Assembly: GCA_029009515.1 (NCBI GenBank) | Contig: JAQXJZ010000090.1 | Coordinates: forward strand, 1-39,334 | Length of the DNA: 39,334 bases | Origin: a bacterium | GTDB lineage: Bacteria > Bacillota > Clostridia > Christensenellales > Aristaeellaceae | Direction of reading: 5' to 3' | Shown: positions 7,547 to 15,812 of the stretch, piece by piece | Layout: every line of letters starts with the position of its first letter | How positions within the stretch are numbered: the first letter of the stretch is position 1 | Position numbers and translations under genes: made by a program | The notes under the pieces: model-generated | What the model saw: only the letters and a program-made list of their open reading frames with translations | Databases searched by the model: none | Told to the model about the DNA's origin: nothing

Positions 7547-9010
7547 ATGTCCAAAGAGCTCGAGCGCGCACAGCAAACGCTGAATGAAAAGCGCGCGCAG
7601 GTCAATCGCCGCTACAAGCCCGTCTGCCACCCCAGCGTGCCTGCCGGCTGGCTGAACGATCCCAACGGTTTTTCTTACTTCCAGGGCAAGGTGCATCTGT
7701 TCTATCAGTATCATCCCTATGATTCCGTCTGGGGTCCCATGCACTGGGGTCACTGGGTGAGCGAGGATCTGGTGAACTGGCAGGAGATGCCCGTGGCCAT
7801 GGCGCCCGATACGAATGCTGATATCGGCGGCTGCTTCTCCGGTTCTGCGCTGATTGAAAATGACGAGATGGTGCTCATCTACACCGGCCTGAGCCCCAAG
7901 GATGAGACCGACCGTCACTTCCAGCAGCAGTGCATGGCCGTGTGCCGCGATGGCGTGCATGTGGAAAAGTACGAGCACAACCCCATCATCGACCGCTTTG
8001 CCCTGCCCGAGGGTGCTGATCCCTACGACTTCCGCGATCCCAAGATCCAGAAGAAGGACGGCAGCTACCGCGTGGTGACCGCCAGCAAGGGCGAAAAGCA
8101 TGGCCAGCTGCTGGCCTTCCGCTCCGATGACCTGAAGAACTGGAAGCTTTCCGGCGTGTATGCCGATCAGTTCGGCGGCTTCATGGCCGAGTGCCCCGAA
8201 GTGTTCGAAGTGGGCGGCAAGACCGCTGTCATCGTGTGCGTGATGGGCGCGGATCAGACCAAGTATCCCTGCCGTCAGCCCGTGGTGTACATGGTGGGCG
8301 ATGATGTGAACGACCAGCTGATCAGCAGCGGCGATCCCATCGTGCTGGACTGGGGCCTGGATTTCTACGCTCCGCAGGTCACCCGCCTGCCCGACGGCCG
8401 TCAGATCATGATCGGCTGGGCGCTGTCCTGGGGCCATGTGTCTCCTGCGCACACGCTGGGCCACGGCTGGGCCGGTACCATGACCCTGCCGCGTGAAATG
8501 ACGCTGGATGCGAACGGTCAGCTGTGCCAGAAGCCTGTGGAAGAGTGGAAAAAGCTGCGCCGTGACGAAGTGTGCCTTGAAAATGTGAAGGTGGGCGAGG
8601 AGATCATCCTGTCCGAGCTCGCCGGCGACAAGCGCGAGATGGTGCTGGATGTGGACATGACCGCCGCCGACAGCTTCACCCTCAAGCTGCTCAAGACCGG
8701 CGATGAAGCCTTCGTGGTTTCCTATGACAAGGCCACCGGCCTGCTGCGCACCGACCGCGGTCAGTGCGGCTATCCCTGCACGGAGAACTTCGTGCCCGAA
8801 GAGAAGCCCTACGGCGAAACCGTGGTGCCGCTCGTGGACGGCCACCTGAAGCTGCACGTGTTTGTGGATGTATCCATCGTGGAGCTCTTTGCCGATGAAG
8901 GCCGCAAGGTGTTCACCAGCATCGTATTCCCCAAGGGCGAGGACGCCGGCGTGAGCCTGAGCGCTCAGGGCGAAGCCTGCGCCGCCATCACCAGCTGGAA
9001 GCTGGCCTGA
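7547..9010 (+). CDS. GH32 beta-fructofuranosidase / sucrose-6-phosphate hydrolase-like
   Basis: Cytoplasmic invertase-type enzyme, 487 residues. It hydrolyses terminal beta-fructosyl bonds of sucrose, sucrose phosphate or short fructans. Canonical motifs are present: WLNDPNG with nucleophile Asp38, FRDPK with Asp164, and ECPEVF with acid/base Glu215. The C-terminal GH32 beta-sandwich carries the typical DVSIVELFADEGRKVFTS segment. There is no signal peptide. Because import is by an ABC system, not a PTS, unphosphorylated sucrose is the likelier substrate despite similarity to ScrB. The gene follows the GH32-like gene by 15 bases with a GGAGG site. Confidence 0.93.
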   Translation: MSKELERAQQTLNEKRAQVNRRYKPVCHPSVPAGWLNDPNGFSYFQGKVHLFYQYHPYDSVWGPMHWGHWVSEDLVNWQEMPVAMAPDTNADIGGCFSGSALIENDEMVLIYTGLSPKDETDRHFQQQCMAVCRDGVHVEKYEHNPIIDRFALPEGADPYDFRDPKIQKKDGSYRVVTASKGEKHGQLLAFRSDDLKNWKLSGVYADQFGGFMAECPEVFEVGGKTAVIVCVMGADQTKYPCRQPVVYMVGDDVNDQLISSGDPIVLDWGLDFYAPQVTRLPDGRQIMIGWALSWGHVSPAHTLGHGWAGTMTLPREMTLDANGQLCQKPVEEWKKLRRDEVCLENVKVGEEIILSELAGDKREMVLDVDMTAADSFTLKLLKTGDEAFVVSYDKATGLLRTDRGQCGYPCTENFVPEEKPYGETVVPLVDGHLKLHVFVDVSIVELFADEGRKVFTSIVFPKGEDAGVSLSAQGEACAAITSWKLA

Positions 9011-9036
9011 ATCCATCCGATAAAAGAGGAATCAAC

Positions 9037-10869
9037 ATGAAAGACACGCAGTATCAGCCGCGCTTCATCCGCCACAAGGATGAGCTGGAATGGCTCTTTA
9101 TGGAACTTTACAACGACCGCCATGCGCTCAGACAGCTTGAGGACGTGATGGAGGCAGGCTATGCTGCGCGCAGCGGGGAACTGAAGGCGCTGGATGAACA
9201 GCGCCTTCAGGATCCGGACTGGTACAAGCGGCAGGACATGCTGGGCATGACCATGTATACCGATCTGTTCGCCGGTACGCTGAACGGCCTGCGTGAAAGG
9301 CTGCCGTATCTGAAGGAGCAGGGCATCCGCTACCTGCACCTCATGCCCCTTCTGCAGATGCCGCGTCCGCATAACGACGGCGGCTATGCCGTGGAGGACT
9401 TCAACCGCGTAGACCCCAAGATGGGCACCAATGAGGATCTGGCCGCGCTCACGCACAGCCTGCGCGAAAGCGGCATCAGCCTGTGCCTTGACTTTGTGAT
9501 GAACCATACCGCCTCCAGCCACGAATGGGCCATGCGCGCCAAGGCGGGCGAGAAGGCGTATCAGGATATGTATTTCTGCTACGATGACCGCACCATTCCG
9601 GATCAGTTCGAGCAGACCATGCCGGAGGTGTTCCCCGGCACCGCGCCCGGCAACTTCAGCTGGTGCGAGGAAATGAACAAGTGGGTGCTGACCACCTTCC
9701 ACACCTACCAGTGGGACCTCAACTACGGCAACCCCGCCGTGTTTGTGGAAATGGTGCGCAGCATGCTGCTGCTTGCCAACCTGGGCGTGGAGGTGCTGCG
9801 CATCGACGCGGTGCCCTACATCTGGAAGCAGCTGGGCACCAGCTGCCGCAACCTGCGCCAGGTGCACACCATCGTTCGCATGGTGCGCATGATTCTGGAG
9901 TGCGTGTGCCCCGCCGTCATCCTCAAGGGCGAGGTGGTCATGGCGCCGCATGAGCTGGCCGCGTACTTCGGCACGCCTGAGAAACCCGAATGCCATGTGC
10001 TGTACAACTCCTCCGTCATGCTCAACCTCTGGGGCGCGCTGGCCAGCGGCGATGTGCGGCTGCTCAAGCATCAGCTGGACGTGTTCCACAGCCTGCCGGA
10101 GCACTGCTGGTTTGTCAACTACCTGCGCTGCCACGATGACATCGGCTGGGGCTTCGATGAAGCCGCCGAGCGCGATATGGGCATCGACCCGCTGATGCAC
10201 AAGCGCTACGTGTATCAGTTCTTTGCAGGCGATTTCCCCGGCAGCTACGCCATGGGTGAGCTCTACAACTTCGATCCCGACACGCTGGACGCCCGCACCT
10301 GCGGCACCACCGCCAGCCTCTGCGGCGTAGAGAAGGCGCTGAAGGAAGGCGATGAGGCCGCGCTGGATACGGCCATCGACCGTGTGAAGATGATGCACGG
10401 CATCATGATGTTCCAGAAGGGCCTGCCCATGCTCAACTGCGGCGACGAGATCGGCCAGCTCAACGGCTGGGAGTATCAGCAGGATGAGACGCTTGCCGAG
10501 GACAGCCGCAACCTGCACCGCACCGCTTTCTCGCTGGAAAACGCCGCCCTGCGCACCAAGGAAGGCACCGTGCAGCAGCGCATCTTCCAGGCCGTGGCCG
10601 ACACGGCGCAGGTGCGCAATCAGCCCGCCTTTGCGCCGGACAGCTATGTATCCACCTGGGATACCGGCGACCGCGGCGTGCTGGCGCTGGTGCGCTTCGG
10701 CCGTGAGCAGACGATGGTGGGCCTGTTCAACTTCTCTGCCTACGACCGCCGTGCGGTGCTCAACAGCCTGCAGGGCAGCTTTGCCGATCTGCACACCGGC
10801 GAACCGGTGGACGTGCAGCATTGCCTGGTGCCGGCGTACGGCGTGAGGTATCTGGTTTCCAAGCCGTAA
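9037..10869 (+). CDS. Amylosucrase-type glucosyltransferase/sucrose hydrolase (GH13_4)
   Basis: Cytoplasmic alpha-amylase-fold enzyme, 610 residues, similar throughout to amylosucrase. Amylosucrase moves glucose from sucrose onto alpha-1,4-glucan, freeing fructose; relatives hydrolyse sucrose. Motifs: YLHLMPLLQMP, DGGYAV, DFVMNHT, LRIDAVPYIWKQLGTSC with nucleophile Asp257, LKGEVVM with acid/base Glu299, and YLRCHDDIGW with Asp367. The stretch FHTYQWDLNYGNP also matches the family. The N-terminal helical region and C-terminal all-beta domain are present. It ends the sucrose operon, 26 bases after the invertase. Whether it polymerises or only hydrolyses is not decided by sequence. Confidence 0.9.
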   Translation: MKDTQYQPRFIRHKDELEWLFMELYNDRHALRQLEDVMEAGYAARSGELKALDEQRLQDPDWYKRQDMLGMTMYTDLFAGTLNGLRERLPYLKEQGIRYLHLMPLLQMPRPHNDGGYAVEDFNRVDPKMGTNEDLAALTHSLRESGISLCLDFVMNHTASSHEWAMRAKAGEKAYQDMYFCYDDRTIPDQFEQTMPEVFPGTAPGNFSWCEEMNKWVLTTFHTYQWDLNYGNPAVFVEMVRSMLLLANLGVEVLRIDAVPYIWKQLGTSCRNLRQVHTIVRMVRMILECVCPAVILKGEVVMAPHELAAYFGTPEKPECHVLYNSSVMLNLWGALASGDVRLLKHQLDVFHSLPEHCWFVNYLRCHDDIGWGFDEAAERDMGIDPLMHKRYVYQFFAGDFPGSYAMGELYNFDPDTLDARTCGTTASLCGVEKALKEGDEAALDTAIDRVKMMHGIMMFQKGLPMLNCGDEIGQLNGWEYQQDETLAEDSRNLHRTAFSLENAALRTKEGTVQQRIFQAVADTAQVRNQPAFAPDSYVSTWDTGDRGVLALVRFGREQTMVGLFNFSAYDRRAVLNSLQGSFADLHTGEPVDVQHCLVPAYGVRYLVSKP

Positions 10870-10875
10870 ACGGAA

Positions 10876-10904
10876 TTGAACTTTTTCAAAACCTGTGATA
10901 CAGT
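10876..10904 (+). promoter_or_regulatory. Promoter of the MATE exporter gene
   Basis: TTGAAC (10876-10881), 17-bp spacer, TACAGT (10899-10904) with an extended TGa just before it. The predicted start near 10911 falls inside the left arm of the next terminator, so transcripts from it would lack a full terminator stem. Confidence 0.6.
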
Positions 10905-10935
10905 AAACAGGAGCCTGCGGGCTCCTGTTTATTTT
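10904..10935 (+). terminator. Terminator of the sucrose operon
   Basis: 12-bp perfect stem TAAACAGGAGCC/GGCTCCTGTTTA (10904-10915, 10920-10931), 4-base loop, then TTTT. It overlaps the -10 of the following promoter by one base. Confidence 0.85.
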
Positions 10936-10955
10936 GACGTGATGGAGATGTCAGC

Positions 10956-12317
10956 ATGCAAAAGAAGAAAGAACTCATCCGCGACCTGACGGTTGGCAGC
11001 GTGCCCAAGACGCTTTTGTCGTTTGCTGCACCGCTGCTGTTGTCCGGCCTTTTGCAGATGTTTTACAATCTGGTGGACATGCTGGTGGTGGGCCGCTTTG
11101 TGGGCACCGACGGCCTGTCCGCCGTGGCCATCGGCGGCGAGGTGCTGCAGCTGATGAACTTTGTGGCCATGGGTTTTTCCAACGCCGGACAGATTCTCAT
11201 CTCCCGCTATGTGGGCGAGAACCGGCGCGACAAGGTGGGCAAGATGGTGGCCACGCTGTTCACGCTGCTCATGTCCATCTCCGTGGTGATCATGGTGACG
11301 TTCCTGTTTGGCTACAAGGGCGTTATCAACTGGCTCAACACACCTGCGGAAATCTGGGAGTACACCCGCCAGTACAGCGTGACCTGCGTGTACGGCATCG
11401 TGTTCATCTACGGGTACAACCTGGTGTCGGCCATCCTGCGCGGCATGGGCGATTCCAAGCACCCGTTCCAGTTTATCGCCATTGCCACGGGCATCAACGT
11501 GGTGCTGGATCTCCTGTTTGTGGGCGGGCTGAAAATGGGTCCGTGGGGCGCGGCGCTGGCCACGGTGATTGGCCAGGCGGTCAGCTTCCTGTTTGCCGTC
11601 AGGCTTCTGTACCGCAACCGCGAGCAGATTCACTTCGATTTCAAGCTCAGAAACTTCCGACTGCACCGCGAGGTGCTGGGCCCGCTGATGGCGCTGGGCA
11701 TCCCCATGGTCATCCAGTCGGCGGCCATCAATTTCTCCATGCTGTACGTCAACAAGTTTGTCAACACCTACGGCACGGTGGCTGTGGCGGTCACGGGCGT
11801 GGCGCGCAAGCTGGAAACCATGCTGGGCGTGATTACGCAGGCGGTGTCCGCTGCCGGCGGCGCGATGGTGGCGCAGGCACTGGGCGCTGGCAAGACCGAT
11901 CGTGTGCCCAGGGTTGTGGGCCATGCGCTGTGGATTGTGGCCGTTCCCGCCAGCGTGTTTGCGGTCATCACCGCCATCAGGCCCGAGTGGCTGTTTGGCC
12001 TGTTCTCGGATGACCCGGCGGTGCTGGCCATGGCGGTCACCTACATCCCCGTGGCGCTGGTGCAGTATCTGGGCGCCACGCTGCGCCCGGCCAGCTTTGC
12101 GCTCATCAACGGCTCGGGCAATTCCAAGCTGAACCTGGCGGTGGCGCTTTTGGACGGCGTGGTGGCGCGCATCGGTCTGTCGCTGCTTTTGGGCATCGCG
12201 CTGGGCTGGGGCATCCATGGCTTCTGGTACGGCAACGCCCTGTCCGGCCTGGTGCCGTTCCTCATCGGCAGCACGTATCTGTTCTCCGGCAAGTGGAAGA
12301 AACGCGCAAAAGTGTAA
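10956..12317 (+). CDS. MATE family efflux transporter
   Basis: Multidrug and toxic compound extrusion protein, 453 residues, 12 predicted membrane helices in two MatE repeats (about 15-175 and 235-400). It exports cationic compounds or drugs using an Na+ or H+ gradient. The N-terminal signature is PKTLLSFAAPLLLSGLLQMFYNLVDMLVVGRFVG, quoted here in parts: LLSGLLQMFYNLVD followed by MLVVGRFVG. The internal half begins PLMALGIPMVIQSAAINFSM. It has its own promoter and an SD-like GGAGAT before the ATG. The substrate is unknown. Confidence 0.93.
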   Translation: MQKKKELIRDLTVGSVPKTLLSFAAPLLLSGLLQMFYNLVDMLVVGRFVGTDGLSAVAIGGEVLQLMNFVAMGFSNAGQILISRYVGENRRDKVGKMVATLFTLLMSISVVIMVTFLFGYKGVINWLNTPAEIWEYTRQYSVTCVYGIVFIYGYNLVSAILRGMGDSKHPFQFIAIATGINVVLDLLFVGGLKMGPWGAALATVIGQAVSFLFAVRLLYRNREQIHFDFKLRNFRLHREVLGPLMALGIPMVIQSAAINFSMLYVNKFVNTYGTVAVAVTGVARKLETMLGVITQAVSAAGGAMVAQALGAGKTDRVPRVVGHALWIVAVPASVFAVITAIRPEWLFGLFSDDPAVLAMAVTYIPVALVQYLGATLRPASFALINGSGNSKLNLAVALLDGVVARIGLSLLLGIALGWGIHGFWYGNALSGLVPFLIGSTYLFSGKWKKRAKV

Positions 12318-12326
12318 ATAGAAAAC

Positions 12327-12366
12327 AACAGGACCTTCTCCGCAGAGAAGAGGGTCTTGCTGTTTC
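12327..12366 (+). terminator. Bulged hairpin terminator after the MATE gene
   Basis: AACAG/CTGTT, GACC/GGTC and TTCTC/GAGAA pair around a 4-base loop with small bulges, then TTTC. The T run is weak. Confidence 0.45.
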
Positions 12367-12389
12367 TGCTGGTATTTCCGGTCTTTTCA

Positions 12390-12398
12390 TGGTACAAT
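12390..12398 (+). promoter_or_regulatory. Extended -10 promoter of the Tet(M)-like operon
   Basis: TGgTACAAT. The -35 (TGGTAT at 12370-12375) is poor. An AGGAGGGGG binding site (12417-12425) and the ATG at 12434 follow. Confidence 0.45.
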
Positions 12399-12433
12399 GC
12401 CATCAGTTACCGTATCAGGAGGGGGAGTGTGGG

Positions 12434-14365
12434 ATGCAGCTGCGCAACATTGGCATTTTTGCCCACGTAGACGCGGGCAAGACCACACTTTCGGAGCAGC
12501 TGCTGCGCCATGCGGGCGTCATCCGCGAGGCTGGCAGCGTGGACAGCGGCACCACCCGCACCGATAACCTGCCGGTGGAAAGGCGGCGCGGCATTTCGGT
12601 CAAGGCCAGCTGCGTGCGTTTTACCTGGCGCAATACCATGGTGCATCTCATCGATACCCCCGGTCACGTGGATTTTTCCGCCGAGGTGGAGCGCTCCCTG
12701 TGGGCGCTGGATGCGGCGGTGCTGGTGGTGTGCGCCAGAGAGGGCGTGCAGCCGCAGACGGAAGTGCTGTTTGAGGCGCTCAAGCGCCAGCAGATTCCCA
12801 CGCTTCTGTTCCTCAACAAGACCGACCGCGAAGGCGCGGACGTGCAGCGCACCCTTGCGCAGATTCGCCACAGACTGACGGAGAACGCCGTGCTGGCCGA
12901 TGATGCGGACGCGCTGACCGAGGCCGTGTGCGCATCGGATGACGAACTGCTGGAGCGATATCTGGAGGGCGAAAGCTTTTCGCCTGATTTTCTGAAGGAA
13001 CGGCTTCAGCTGCTGGTTCACAACGGCGAACTGTTCCCGGCCTATGCAGGCTCTGCGCTCAAGGATCAGGGCGTGGAAGCGCTGCTTAACGCCATTGTGG
13101 ATCTGCTCCCGCCGCCTGAAAAGGGACAGAAGCTGTCCGGCGTGGCCTTTGCCACGCAGCAGGACCGGATGCTGGGCCGTGGCGTGTGGGTGCGCATTTA
13201 CGGCGGCAGACTGGAAAACCGCGAGGCCATCACCCTGCCTGCCGGGCGCGATCCCGCCACAGGCGAGGAACGCTTTGTGGAAAAGAAGATCACCCAGATC
13301 CGCGATGTGGAAGGCGGCGACGCAGGCACGCTGGAGGCCGGCGGCATTGCAATCGTGTACGGCTTGGGCGATGTGCGCATCGGCCACGTTTTTGGCGAAA
13401 AGGATCTGCTTCCGCGCCGCGTGGAGCCGGGCAGTCTGCGCACGCCTTTGATCACCGTGAAGGTGGAGCCGGAGAAGCCCGAACAGATGAACGACCTGCG
13501 CATTGCCTGCGAGGCGCTTTCGGCGGAGGATCCGCTTTTGCAGGCGCACTATGCGCGCAGGCTGAACGAATTGCAGCTGCACGTGATGGGCGCTGTGCAG
13601 TTGGAAATCCTGCAGGAGGAGCTGGAAACGCGCTTCAATCTGAAGGCGCAGTTCTCCAAACCCACCGTGCTCTTCCGCGAAACCATCGCCCAGAGCTGCG
13701 AAGGCTTTGTGGCCTACACCATGCCCAAGCCCTGCTGGGCGGTGATGAATTTTCTCATCGAGCCCGGCCCCAGAGGCAGCGGCGTGAGCTTCAAATCCGT
13801 CACGCCCGGGCGCGAGATCATGGATTGCTACCAGAACCAGGTGGTGCAGGCGCTTCCGCTGGCGCTCAAGCAGGGCAGGCTTGGCTGGCCGGTCACGGAT
13901 ATCCGCATCACGCTTCTGGGCGGCAGCCACCACCAGTACCACACCCATCCGCTGGACTTCATCGTGGCCACGCCCATGGGCATTCAGGATGGCCTGAGAA
14001 GGGGCGGCAGCGTGCTTCTGGAACCCATCCTGCACGTGCGCTTCCTGCTACCGCCGGAGTGCGTGGGCCGCGTGATGAGCGATGTGGCCGCCATGCGCGG
14101 CGAGGTGCTGGAAACCCTCACCGATGATGACCGCGCCATCCTGACAGCGCTCATTCCCGTGCAGACCAGCCTGGATTACGCATCCACGCTGGCCAGCCTC
14201 TCCAGCGGACGCGGCGCCATGAGCGTGCGTCTGCACGGCTATCAGGAGTGTCCGCTGGAGCTGGGCGCAACAGCCCCGAGGCGCGGCGTGGATCCCCTTG
14301 ACACGGCCAAATACATCCTTGCTGCCAGAAATGCGCTGGAAGGCGGCATATTCGACGATATCTGA
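12434..14365 (+). CDS. Tet(M)/EF-G-like ribosomal protection GTPase
   Basis: Translational GTPase of 643 residues, the length of Tet(M). Members bind the ribosome and, in Tet(M)/Tet(O), dislodge tetracycline. G1 is HVDAGKTT (residues 11-18), the switch region reads DSGTTRTDN, G3 DTPGH is near 74 and G4 NKTD near 128. EF-G domains II, III, IV and V follow. The ATG at 12434 starts the family N-terminus (QLRNIGIFAHVDAGKTT) and has AGGAGGGGG upstream; the longer frame from 12293 overlaps the terminator. It shows the chromosomal base use of its neighbours and no mobile DNA around it, so it looks resident. Whether it gives tetracycline resistance is unknown. It is followed by gpsA after 14 bases. 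Confidence 0.88.
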   Translation: MQLRNIGIFAHVDAGKTTLSEQLLRHAGVIREAGSVDSGTTRTDNLPVERRRGISVKASCVRFTWRNTMVHLIDTPGHVDFSAEVERSLWALDAAVLVVCAREGVQPQTEVLFEALKRQQIPTLLFLNKTDREGADVQRTLAQIRHRLTENAVLADDADALTEAVCASDDELLERYLEGESFSPDFLKERLQLLVHNGELFPAYAGSALKDQGVEALLNAIVDLLPPPEKGQKLSGVAFATQQDRMLGRGVWVRIYGGRLENREAITLPAGRDPATGEERFVEKKITQIRDVEGGDAGTLEAGGIAIVYGLGDVRIGHVFGEKDLLPRRVEPGSLRTPLITVKVEPEKPEQMNDLRIACEALSAEDPLLQAHYARRLNELQLHVMGAVQLEILQEELETRFNLKAQFSKPTVLFRETIAQSCEGFVAYTMPKPCWAVMNFLIEPGPRGSGVSFKSVTPGREIMDCYQNQVVQALPLALKQGRLGWPVTDIRITLLGGSHHQYHTHPLDFIVATPMGIQDGLRRGGSVLLEPILHVRFLLPPECVGRVMSDVAAMRGEVLETLTDDDRAILTALIPVQTSLDYASTLASLSSGRGAMSVRLHGYQECPLELGATAPRRGVDPLDTAKYILAARNALEGGIFDDI

Positions 14366-14379
14366 GGAGGAAAAACACC

Positions 14380-15429
14380 ATGGCAAAGATCACCATCGTA
14401 GGCGCAGGCATGATGGGCTCCGCACTGGCTTTCCCGGCACGCGAGAACGGACATGAAGTGCATCTGGTCGGCACGCATCTGGACCGCGAGATCATCGATG
14501 TGAGCCGCGAAACCGGCCGTCATCCCAAGTTCGTTTCGGATTTTCCTGCCGGCATCCACTACCATCAGCTGGAGGAGATGGAAGCCGCGCTGGAAAATGC
14601 CGATCTGGTCATCGGCGGTGTGAGCAGCTTTGGCGTGGAATGGTTTGGCGATTATGTGCTGCCCCGCATCCCGGACGGCACCAAGGTTCTGACGGTTACC
14701 AAGGGCCTGATGGACATGCCCGACGGCCGCCTGCTGCCCTATCCCTACCTGTGGGAGGAAAAGGTGGAGCAGCTTGGCAAGCAGCTGCATCTGTGCGCTG
14801 TGGGCGGCCCCTGCACCAGCTACGAGCTGGTGGCGCATGACCAGACCGAGGTGGCCTTCTGCGGCAGCGATCTGGCTGTGCTGGAAGAAATCCGCCAGCT
14901 GATGCACACCGATTACTACCACATCAGCCTCTCCACTGACGTCATGGGCATCGAAAGCGCCGTCGCGCTCAAGAACGGCTACGCGCTGGGCATCGCCCTG
15001 ACCATCGGCCTCAACCAGAAGGCCTTCGGCCTGGACAGCGAGCTGCACTTCAACTCCCAGGCTGCGGTGTTTGGCCAGGCTGCCAAGGAGATGTACACCA
15101 TCCTCGGCATGCAGGGCGTCACGAACCTCAACAACTTCTGGGTGGGCGTGGGCGACCTGTACGTGACGGTCTACGGCGGACGCACCCGTCTGGTGGGCAT
15201 CCTGCTGGGCCGCGGCCTGAACATCGACGAAGCCAAGGCGGAGCTCAACGGCGTCACGCTGGAATCCCTGGTGGTGGCCGTGCGTGTGGCCCGCGCCATG
15301 AAGGTGCGCGCTGAGAAGGGCGAGGCGGATCTTTCCAAACTGCCGCTGCTGATGCACGTGGACGAGATCCTCAGCGAAAAGAAGCCGGTGAATATCCCTT
15401 GGGAATCCTTCACCTTCGTGCAGGAGTAA
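14380..15429 (+). CDS. gpsA: NAD(P)-dependent glycerol-3-phosphate dehydrogenase family
   Basis: Cytoplasmic dehydrogenase of 349 residues that reduces dihydroxyacetone phosphate to sn-glycerol 3-phosphate for phospholipids. The Rossmann motif is GAGMMG (8-13). The second signature lysine is in ALKNGYALGIAL, and the C-terminal helical domain has NFWVGVGDLYVTVYGGRTR, close to the GDLxxTxxSxxSRN signature but with YGGRTR. The usual GPSFA segment is replaced by GGPCTSYE, so this is a divergent GpsA-like branch. It has an AGGAGG site, lies 14 bases after the GTPase gene and 3 bases before the ACT gene. The later CDP-alcohol transferase supports a phospholipid role. Confidence 0.78.
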   Translation: MAKITIVGAGMMGSALAFPARENGHEVHLVGTHLDREIIDVSRETGRHPKFVSDFPAGIHYHQLEEMEAALENADLVIGGVSSFGVEWFGDYVLPRIPDGTKVLTVTKGLMDMPDGRLLPYPYLWEEKVEQLGKQLHLCAVGGPCTSYELVAHDQTEVAFCGSDLAVLEEIRQLMHTDYYHISLSTDVMGIESAVALKNGYALGIALTIGLNQKAFGLDSELHFNSQAAVFGQAAKEMYTILGMQGVTNLNNFWVGVGDLYVTVYGGRTRLVGILLGRGLNIDEAKAELNGVTLESLVVAVRVARAMKVRAEKGEADLSKLPLLMHVDEILSEKKPVNIPWESFTFVQE

Positions 15430-15432
15430 ACC

Positions 15433-15810
15433 ATGCGCATCCGTCCGATTGCGTATGATTTTGCCGTGTGCAAGGTGCAGGATTATTCCGGCGTAAACCT
15501 CGAAAGCCCCTTCTGCTTCATCGGAAAGACGGACGAGGAACGATCGCTGGTGTGCTTTGCGCAGGATGTGCCAGCCAACGTCACGCACCGTGAGGATGGC
15601 TGGCGCGCCTTTGGCATCGAAGGAGAACTCGATTTTTCGCTCATTGGCATTCTGGCGCGAATTTGTGGTATACTGGCAGAGAGGGAGATTGGCGTGTTTG
15701 CCGTGTCCACCTTCAATACCGATTACATCCTCGTCAAGGCGGAGCATTTTGACAGCGCGCTGTCTGCTCTGGCGGAGGCAGGATATCAGATTACGCATCA
15801 GGAGTCTTAA
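15433..15810 (+). CDS. Small ACT-domain protein
   Basis: 125-residue protein with two short ACT-like lobes. The second (FSLIGILARICGILAEREIGVFAVSTF in parts: FSLIGILARICGILAE, then REIGVFAVSTF, then DYILVK) matches the ACT_7/CASTOR-type fold that binds amino acids. It likely senses or stabilises a ligand; the ligand and target are unknown. It is squeezed between gpsA (3 bases) and the phosphatidyltransferase (2 bases), so all are translated from one mRNA. The ribosome binding site lies in the end of gpsA. Confidence 0.85.
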   Translation: MRIRPIAYDFAVCKVQDYSGVNLESPFCFIGKTDEERSLVCFAQDVPANVTHREDGWRAFGIEGELDFSLIGILARICGILAEREIGVFAVSTFNTDYILVKAEHFDSALSALAEAGYQITHQES

Positions 15811-15812
15811 GC

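Noticed and set aside
6116-9016. 966-codon open frame on the minus strand opposite both GH32 genes
   Set aside because: Same antisense effect of biased third positions; no ribosome binding site and no domain.
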